A stretch of 64,000 bases of DNA from Gammaproteobacteria bacterium (GTDB lineage Bacteria; Pseudomonadota; Gammaproteobacteria; Pseudomonadales; Halieaceae), in assembly GCA_030427085.1 (NCBI GenBank), contig JAUHXH010000002.1, forward strand, positions 1,153,563 through 1,217,562. Direction: 5' to 3'. This document shows positions 58,517 through 64,000 of the stretch, piece after piece. The notes beneath the pieces are model-generated. The model had not been told where the DNA came from and searched no databases. It worked only from the letters and a program-made list of their open reading frames with translations. How positions within the stretch are numbered: the stretch's first letter is position 1; every line of letters begins with the position of its first letter. The position numbers were made by a program, and so were the translations under genes.

Positions 58517-59710
58517 ATGAGCACCCCCAATACCCGCCGTTTTGATGACTGGATTCGCGGCCCGTTTGTCACCCTGAACACCGAACTGGAAGGCCTGTAT
58601 TTCGCGCAGGAAAAGCGTGAGTCGGTTGAGGGTGTAGGGGATGAACTAAAAGCCGAACTAGAAGCGCAGGGCAGGGAGTTTATCGCTGCACTGTTGCGTG
58701 AGGGCAACACCGACGAGGGCTTTGATGCGGGCTTTGACCTGCTCGGCAATGTCGGCCTGTACATGGCCGCCTGCCGGCGGCACGAAATAACCGAACCCTC
58801 CCGCGAATCCCGTTCGCCACTGGTAGAAGCCTCCGCCCTGGCGATGCAGCTGGGCGCGTCCCTGGGTGTGGTGCCGCGCTTTGCCTCGGCGCATCTGGAA
58901 ACCCATAACAGCGCGATCAACGGCACCTACAAAACCTTCACTTCCCTGCCGGATGAAGCACTGTTCATCACTTACAACACGCGCGGCGCACTGGCTTACA
59001 TTCGCGCCTCGGAAGCGCTGTTGCGCATTCTGCCGATGGGTGTCTCCCACCCGGTGGCGGCGGACCTGTTGAACGTGGCGCGCATTGCGCTGGAAGATGT
59101 GGTGGCTTCCAATGCGCGATTGTTCGAGGAGCTGGACACCGACCGCTTCTTCTACTGCGTGCGCCCCTACTACAAACCGCATCGCGTGGGTTTGCACGAA
59201 TATCGTGGTGCCAATGCGGGGGACTTTGCGGGCATCAATGTCATCGATTTACTACTGGGCCTGTGCCGGGCAGACGACCCCTACTATTCGCAATTGCTGG
59301 TGGATAAGTTCCTGTTCATGATGCCCGACGACCAACTCCAGTTGCGCGACTGTATGCGCCGGCAGAGTCTGCTGGATGCTTTCCTGGAAGCATTGGCGGC
59401 GGGGCAGGGCGATGAGCCCTGGTTCGTGGACAACCTTTCCCTGTTCCTGCGCGCGGTGGACGCTCACGGCGAAACCGCCCGGCAACACCACGAGCAATTG
59501 GTGGCGAAGTTCATTGAATCTCCCGCCAAGAAGGGCGACCTGATAGAGGATAAACGGCTCACCGCCAGCGGCCCGCCGCTACCGGTGTTGCTGCGTTCCC
59601 TGCGCAAACTGGCCGACCTGCGCTGCGCCGTTGACCGCGATGACATTCCCAGCCGCTATCACGATCTGCAATCCTTGCGCGCGGCCCTCAACGACAAGGG
59701 CTCAGCATGA
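58517..59710 (+). CDS. PrnB / indoleamine-2,3-dioxygenase-like haem protein (DUF1864 type)
   Basis: 397 residues. It resembles the PrnB family, structurally related to indoleamine and tryptophan dioxygenases. The central segment YKPHRVGLHEYRGANAGDFAGIN (about 218-240) holds a candidate haem-ligand His and the glycine-rich loop of the family; HLETHNSAING lies near residue 126. The related SO4414 of Shewanella has the IDO fold (from memory). The stop overlaps the start of the kynureninase-like gene as ATGA. Together they could open and cleave an indole or related aromatic, but the substrate is unproven. Confidence 0.72.
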   Translation: MSTPNTRRFDDWIRGPFVTLNTELEGLYFAQEKRESVEGVGDELKAELEAQGREFIAALLREGNTDEGFDAGFDLLGNVGLYMAACRRHEITEPSRESRSPLVEASALAMQLGASLGVVPRFASAHLETHNSAINGTYKTFTSLPDEALFITYNTRGALAYIRASEALLRILPMGVSHPVAADLLNVARIALEDVVASNARLFEELDTDRFFYCVRPYYKPHRVGLHEYRGANAGDFAGINVIDLLLGLCRADDPYYSQLLVDKFLFMMPDDQLQLRDCMRRQSLLDAFLEALAAGQGDEPWFVDNLSLFLRAVDAHGETARQHHEQLVAKFIESPAKKGDLIEDKRLTASGPPLPVLLRSLRKLADLRCAVDRDDIPSRYHDLQSLRAALNDKGSA

Positions 59711-60831
59711 ACCGCAATTATCGGGAGCAATTTGTAGCGGCGCAGGGTATCTACCTGCTCAACCATTCTGTGGGCCGACCGCCGATTGATACGCAGCAAG
59801 CCTGGGCAAACGGTTTTTTACAGCACTGGGAGCAGGAACGCGATGCGACCTGGCCGCGCTGGCTGGAAGGTATCGATAGTTTTCGTGGTGCGTTGGCGCA
59901 GTTGTTGGGCGGTGCGGCTCCCGAATTTTGCCCGCAGGTGAATTTGTCATCCGCGCTCGGTAAAGTTTTGTCCTGTCTGGAAGCGCGTCCGGGCAAGCGG
60001 GTTATCCTGTACTCCGAAGAAGATTTTCCGAGCATGGGTTTCGTGCTGCAGCAGGTCCAGCAGTACGGCTATGAGCTGCGTTGTCTGCCCGCCGGTACTC
60101 CGCTGGAGGATGCGCAGGTGTGGGCGGATGCCCTGTCACCCGAGCTCGCTGCAGTGTTGGTGACGCATGTACAGTCCAATACCTCCCGCCTGCTACCCGT
60201 GGCTGCGATCACAGCCATGGCTCGCGAGCGCAACATTGTCAGCGTGGTAGACATTGCCCAGTCGGTGGGGGCGGTACCCATCAACCTCGGCCAGTGGCAG
60301 GCGGACTTTGTGCTGGGCTCCTGCGTGAAGTGGCTGTGTGGCGGCCCCGGTGCCGGCTTTTTGTGGGTCGAGCCGTCGCGCTTGCAACAATGGCAGCCTG
60401 CGGACGTGGGCTGGTTCTCTCACGAAAACCCCTTCGAATTCGATATCCACAACTTCCGCTACGCGCCGGATGCGCTGCGTTTCTGGGGGGGAACCCCCTC
60501 GGTACAACCCTACGTGGTCGCGGCAAACAGTATCAACACCCTGTGTGATATCGGCATTGACACGGTGCGATCCCATAACCGGCGCTTGAACAATCTGCTG
60601 CTGCAAGTGCTGGATTCCGACTGGCTGTCACTGCCCTTGTCGCCCGATCAACGCGGCGGCACGCTGGTGCTTGCGCCGCCCACCGCGCAACGCGACTCGT
60701 TCACCCACGCGCTGACCGAAGCGGACGTTGCTTTTGACGAGCGCGCCACCGGCGTGCGCCTGTCACCCCACATTTACAATACTGAGGAAGAGATGGCGGT
60801 AGTACGAAGCTGCCTGCCCGTTTCTGCTTGA
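59707..60831 (+). CDS. Class V aminotransferase, kynureninase-like
   Basis: 374 residues of fold type I PLP enzyme. The Schiff-base Lys is in GSCVKWLCGGPGAGF (about residue 203), close to the kynureninase pattern in which a Lys precedes a GGPG loop. VSVVDIAQSVGAVPI (about 180) supplies the Asp that holds the PLP pyridine nitrogen. The start overlaps the preceding stop (ATGA), so both proteins are translationally coupled. Kynureninase would cleave kynurenine-like products made by a tryptophan-dioxygenase relative; a true class V aminotransferase or cysteine-desulfurase-like role cannot be excluded. Confidence 0.78.
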   Translation: MNRNYREQFVAAQGIYLLNHSVGRPPIDTQQAWANGFLQHWEQERDATWPRWLEGIDSFRGALAQLLGGAAPEFCPQVNLSSALGKVLSCLEARPGKRVILYSEEDFPSMGFVLQQVQQYGYELRCLPAGTPLEDAQVWADALSPELAAVLVTHVQSNTSRLLPVAAITAMARERNIVSVVDIAQSVGAVPINLGQWQADFVLGSCVKWLCGGPGAGFLWVEPSRLQQWQPADVGWFSHENPFEFDIHNFRYAPDALRFWGGTPSVQPYVVAANSINTLCDIGIDTVRSHNRRLNNLLLQVLDSDWLSLPLSPDQRGGTLVLAPPTAQRDSFTHALTEADVAFDERATGVRLSPHIYNTEEEMAVVRSCLPVSA

Positions 60832-60848
60832 TCCCAAGGACCCTGTCG

Positions 60849-62540
60849 ATGAACCCACATACTGAAGACTTTTCACTGGACCACTTGGCCAATACCCATG
60901 AGGTGTTTAATCAGTCGCGCCCATTGGAGGGTTACAACAGCTACGCCGGGGATACCGCGCTGCGCGATGCAGTGCAGCGTCACGGCGCTGGATGGGCCGA
61001 GCAAACTTTGACCGAACACGGTGCACGCTGTGGCAGCGCGCAGGTGTACGAATGGGGTTTTCAGGCCAATGAACACAAGCCGCAATATTTTTCCCACGAT
61101 CGTCAGGGCTATCGCGTCGACCTGGTGAAATACCACGATGCCTACCACCAGCTCATGACACTGGGACTTGAGGCGGGCCTGCACAGTGCGCCCTGGACCG
61201 ACGCCAAGGCCGGCGCTCACGTGGCACGCGCGGCGCAGTACTATCTGCAAGCGCAGGTGGAGTCGGGCCACGGTTGCCCGATGACCATGACCTTTGCCTC
61301 GGTGCCCAGCCTGCGACTGACACCGTCAGTAGGAGAACAGTGGTTACCGAAAATCCTCAATCGCGGTTACGACCCTCGCAACATTCCCCACACCGAAAAA
61401 CACAGCCTCACCATCGGCATGGGCATGACCGAAAAGCAGGGCGGCTCCGATGTGCGGGCGAATACCACGCGGGCTAACGCGATTGGCGCGCCTGGCCCCG
61501 GCCAACTCTACGAACTGGTAGGCCACAAGTGGTTTACCTCCGCCCCCATGTGCGACGCCTTTCTGGTGCTGGCGCAATCCGAAGGTGGCCTGAGCTGTTT
61601 CCTGGTGCCGCGCTGGCGTGAGGACGGCAGCAAGAATCCCATCCAGGTGCAGCGCCTGAAAAACAAAATGGGTAACGTGGCCAATGCCTCATCGGAAATT
61701 GAACTGCGCGGTGCGCAGGGCTGGATGATCGGGGAGGAGGGTCGCGGCGTACCCGCCATTATCGAAATGGTGGCTATGACCCGCTTCGACTGCATGATTG
61801 GTTCCAGCGCGGCGCAGCGTCAGGGTGTGGCCCAGGCTGTCAATCACGCCACCGGCCGAGCCGCCTTCGGCAGCACGCTGATCGACCAGCCGCTGATGCG
61901 CAATGTGCTGGCCGACCTGCAACTGGAAGTGGAAGGCGCGCTGGCGCTGACGCTGCGTATGGGCGAGGCGCTGGACAAGAGCCTATCACCCGAAGGCAGC
62001 GAGCATGACAAGTTGTTGTTGCGGTTGGGATTGCCGACGGGGAAATACTGGATCTGCAAGCGCACGCCCTTCCACACTTACGAGGCCATGGAGTGTTTGG
62101 GTGGCAACGGCGTGACAGAGGACTTTATTTTAGCCCGGTTGTACCGGGATGCGCCGATTAACGCCATCTGGGAAGGCTCAGGCAACGTGCAGGCACTGGA
62201 TATGTTGCGCGCGGTCAGTCGCAGCCCGGAAGTGTTGGAAGTGTGGTTCAGTGAATTGGCACAAAGCCGTGGGGCGGATGCCGTTCTGGATCGCGCGGTG
62301 GAGCAGGCGCAAGTAGCGGTGATGGATCGCGACGCCGTGGAATATCGCGCACGCAGTATCGTTGATCAACTGGCGCTGACGATGCAGGCCCATTTGTTGG
62401 TGCAGGCGGGCAATGGCGCGGTGGCGGAGGCCTTTATCGTGTCGCGGTTGGGGCAGGCCGGGCAGCGTAACTACGGCACCTTGCCGACGGGGCTCGATCT
62501 GGACACGCTGATCGAGCGTGCCGATCCTGCCCAGTCCTGA
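60849..62540 (+). CDS. AidB-like acyl-CoA dehydrogenase
   Basis: 563 residues from the ATG at 60849, which has AAGGA upstream; the frame also opens at a TTG overlapping the previous stop. Longer than ordinary acyl-CoA dehydrogenases and similar to AidB and isovaleryl-CoA-dehydrogenase-like proteins. FAD-contact segments are TEKQGGSDVRANTT (about 198) and the LGGNGVTEDFILARLYRDAPINAIWEGSGN region near 420-450, where the Glu after TP..IWE is at the catalytic position. It follows the kynureninase-like gene by 17 bases and precedes the hydrolase by 14. Confidence 0.85.
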   Translation: MNPHTEDFSLDHLANTHEVFNQSRPLEGYNSYAGDTALRDAVQRHGAGWAEQTLTEHGARCGSAQVYEWGFQANEHKPQYFSHDRQGYRVDLVKYHDAYHQLMTLGLEAGLHSAPWTDAKAGAHVARAAQYYLQAQVESGHGCPMTMTFASVPSLRLTPSVGEQWLPKILNRGYDPRNIPHTEKHSLTIGMGMTEKQGGSDVRANTTRANAIGAPGPGQLYELVGHKWFTSAPMCDAFLVLAQSEGGLSCFLVPRWREDGSKNPIQVQRLKNKMGNVANASSEIELRGAQGWMIGEEGRGVPAIIEMVAMTRFDCMIGSSAAQRQGVAQAVNHATGRAAFGSTLIDQPLMRNVLADLQLEVEGALALTLRMGEALDKSLSPEGSEHDKLLLRLGLPTGKYWICKRTPFHTYEAMECLGGNGVTEDFILARLYRDAPINAIWEGSGNVQALDMLRAVSRSPEVLEVWFSELAQSRGADAVLDRAVEQAQVAVMDRDAVEYRARSIVDQLALTMQAHLLVQAGNGAVAEAFIVSRLGQAGQRNYGTLPTGLDLDTLIERADPAQS

Positions 62541-62554
62541 TTGGGAGTCGTTTC

Positions 62555-63295
62555 ATGTCAGAGCTAAGCACTCGCGATGGCCACACCGTAGCTTATGTTC
62601 ACCATCCCGGAACAAGTCCGGGGGTTCTGTTCTGTGCGGGCTTCAATTCCAATATGCAGGGCGACAAGGCTCTGTTTCTGGAGCAGTGGTGTCTGGCTCA
62701 GGGTCGGCAGTTCACGCGGTTTGATTACTTTGGCCATGGCGAGTCCAGCGGAGACTTCAGCGAGGGAACCATCGGCCGCTGGTTAGACGATGCGTTGCGG
62801 GTACTCGATGAGGTCACCGAGGGGAAGCAAATCGTTGTCGGTTCCTCTATGGGTGGTTGGATCGCACTGCTGCTCAGTCGTCAGCGCCCCGATCGCATCG
62901 CGGCCTTGGTCGGCCTCGCCGCCGCACCGGATTTTACCCGGCGCCTTGCCACGCAGGGTTTGTCTCCGGCACAGCAGGCGGCTGTGCGCGACCAGGGTTA
63001 CTGTGAGATCGATAACTGCTACGACGATGGGGAACCGTATCGGATCACCCGGCAGTTACTGGAGGAGGGCGAAGCTCACTGCCTGCTGGACAGTGTTATC
63101 CCCTACAAGGGACCGGTGCTGTTAATACAGGGTCAGCAGGATCCTGATGTGCCCTGGGAAACGGCACTTAACGTAGCGCAGCTACTTGAAAGTGAACAGG
63201 TGGAAGTCACCCTGATCAAGGATGCAGAACATCGCCTGAGCCGGCCGCAGGATCTGGAGGTGTTGGCGGCGGGCTTGCAGCGCCTTCTACAGTGA
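62555..63295 (+). CDS. Alpha/beta hydrolase
   Basis: 246 residues. The nucleophile motif GSSMGGW places Ser near residue 96; DPDVPWE carries a probable Asp and the His is in DAEHRLSRP near 226. FDYFGHGESSG and GFNSNMQGDKA at the start resemble ABHD10- or FAM108-type thioesterases or esterases. It lies 14 bases after the acyl-CoA dehydrogenase, so it may hydrolyse an ester or thioester of the same pathway. Specificity is unknown. Confidence 0.82.
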   Translation: MSELSTRDGHTVAYVHHPGTSPGVLFCAGFNSNMQGDKALFLEQWCLAQGRQFTRFDYFGHGESSGDFSEGTIGRWLDDALRVLDEVTEGKQIVVGSSMGGWIALLLSRQRPDRIAALVGLAAAPDFTRRLATQGLSPAQQAAVRDQGYCEIDNCYDDGEPYRITRQLLEEGEAHCLLDSVIPYKGPVLLIQGQQDPDVPWETALNVAQLLESEQVEVTLIKDAEHRLSRPQDLEVLAAGLQRLLQ

Positions 63296-63309
63296 AGGCT
63301 CCGGTTAGC

Positions 63310-63570
63310 TTAGTCGCCTTCGCAAAAAGCCTTGAAGCCTTCTTCCGAGTTAGTGAAGTTCTTCGCTTCCGCCAACTCCCAGGGTCGCTCGCAACTCTGC
63401 GTGCTTTCGCACCACAGGTAACCAGCGGAGCGGATGCAGCCGTGAGGGTCCAGGTCGGCGCCTACGGGGGTTTTGTCGGTGGTAGAGGGGGAAGTTTCCG
63501 CTGTGGCACTCTGATCGCTTCCGCAGGCGGTCAGCGTAAGAGACAGTAGAATGAGTAGGCTAAATCGCAC
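63310..63570 (-). CDS. Small Cys-rich lipoprotein
   Basis: 86 residues from a GTG at 63570 with AGGAG upstream. The signal ends in the lipobox LTAC, so the mature protein is a lipoprotein of about 67 residues. A Thr/Ser-rich linker is followed by a compact region with four cysteines: GCIRSAGYLWCESTQSC and a last Cys in FKAFC. Two disulfides are likely. The CxxSAGYxWC-RPWEL pattern recurs in small secreted bacterial proteins; function unknown. It is convergent with the hydrolase (14 bases) and downstream of the tRNA terminator. Confidence 0.75.
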   Translation of the reverse strand: MRFSLLILLSLTLTACGSDQSATAETSPSTTDKTPVGADLDPHGCIRSAGYLWCESTQSCERPWELAEAKNFTNSEEGFKAFCEGD

Positions 63571-63636
63571 GGTCAGGCTCCTTCTTGTGGCTCCGGGAGA
63601 GAGAAAAGATAAGTTGCCGCGCGACACAATAACAAA

Positions 63637-63666
63637 AAAGGGGACTGCATTGCTGCAGTCCCCTTT
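63637..63666 (-). terminator. Rho-independent terminator of tRNA-Asn
   Basis: On the minus strand a 13-base-pair stem (63654-63666 paired with 63637-63649), including GGGGACTGCA, closes a 4-base loop, and a T-rich run follows. It lies 7 bases beyond the tRNA 3' end. Confidence 0.9.
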
Positions 63667-63672
63667 CGTATA

Positions 63673-63748
63673 TGGCTCCGCCTGCTGGGCTCGAACCAGC
63701 GACCCAATGATTAACAGTCATTTGCTCTACCAACTGAGCTAAGGCGGA
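63673..63748 (-). tRNA. tRNA-Asn (GTT)
   Basis: 76 bases including an encoded 3' CCA. The acceptor stem pairs TCCGCCT with AGGCGGA. The D-arm contains GCTCAGTTGGTAGAGC and the T-arm contains GGTTCGAGCCC. The anticodon loop reads CTGTTAA, so the anticodon is GTT (63713-63715), asparagine. Promoter and terminator flank it. Confidence 0.97.
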
Positions 63749-63772
63749 ATAGGTGTTAACCAGAGGCCGCGT

Positions 63773-63801
63773 ATATTAATGATGGCCCCCGGTGGGGTCA
63801 A
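63773..63801 (-). promoter_or_regulatory. Sigma-70 promoter of tRNA-Asn
   Basis: On the minus strand TTGACC (63796-63801) and TAATAT (63773-63778) are spaced by exactly 17 bases. Transcription would start about 15-18 bases before the tRNA 5' end. Confidence 0.78.
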
Positions 63802-64000
63802 GGCTGATGACGGAAAAATTACCGCTTGCGGGAAATTTTTTTCTTCCTCTGCCAAAATGGGGCTAACTGGATGATAATTAAGCAATTTCTTCCCAGCCCC
63901 TGATCGATTTCTAAGCACTTGATATGCAATGAAATCTTTTCTGGCGGCCTGTCAATGTCTTAGACCTGTCTAAACTTTGCGGGACTCTGCACCCTGTCCG
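63802..64000. other. Right-edge intergenic region with a palindrome
   Basis: No gene is supported here. The notable element is TTAGACCTGTCTAA (63960-63973), a perfect 6+2+6 inverted repeat of the kind bound by dimeric regulators. It may serve a gene beyond the window. Confidence 0.4.

Noticed and set aside
63673..63748. tRNA-Asn as the attachment site of a genomic island
   Set aside because: No integrase or direct repeat of the tRNA 3' end is found in the window.

Overview
The window is GC-rich chromosomal DNA of an aerobic, heterotrophic, probably marine gammaproteobacterium. A Cellvibrionales/Halieaceae-like origin is inferred from overall gene style (FisR/persulfide dioxygenase module, NtrC-type nitrate assimilation locus, FadH); no marker gene fixes the taxon. 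I see no insertion sequences, integrases, phage genes or CRISPR arrays. Genes are tightly packed and many junctions overlap by ATGA or GTGA.

Layout. 1-5.9 kb: a truncated FisR-like sigma-54 activator diverges from a sulfur operon (persulfide dioxygenase, SulP permease, OsmC, two YeeE/YedE halves) with a clear -24/-12 promoter, followed by a Dps protein. 6.0-16.7 kb: a nitrate assimilation locus. nirB-nirD-nasA and a DmsB-DmsC-like fusion lie on the minus strand; a nitrate transporter and a PP2C/Ser-Thr-kinase fusion lie on the plus strand. The divergent spacer holds two opposed sigma-54 promoters and an NtrC-like box.

16.9-38.0 kb: a biosynthetic cluster with carbamoyltransferase, sulfotransferase, NRPS-PKS, PKS, NRPS with a Cys-type thioesterase, and a second sulfotransferase. 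Reading the assembly line gives Ser - malonyl - malonyl - Gly, with carbamoylation and sulfation as likely tailoring. I do not recognise the product.

38.0-50.2 kb: a seven-gene minus-strand operon rich in haem proteins. It has an animal-type haem peroxidase/dioxygenase lipoprotein with a cyclooxygenase-like Tyr-x-x-His, two catalase-like proteins (one a lipoprotein lacking the distal His), a DyP peroxidase, two uncharacterised proteins and a 1249-residue membrane protein with a Cache-like sensor region. I infer a cell-envelope oxidative pathway, possibly lipid hydroperoxide (oxylipin) chemistry.

50.4-64 kb: YbaK-type deacylase, a metzincin-like metalloprotease, a lipoprotein carboxylesterase, FadH with a SnoaL-like protein divergent from a TetR regulator (two matching operator-like palindromes between them), a PrnB/indoleamine-dioxygenase-like protein coupled to a kynureninase-like PLP enzyme, an AidB-like acyl-CoA dehydrogenase, an alpha/beta hydrolase, a small lipoprotein and tRNA-Asn with promoter and terminator.

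The two regions most worth attention are the Ser-PK-PK-Gly cluster and the haem-enzyme operon, which converge with only three bases between them.
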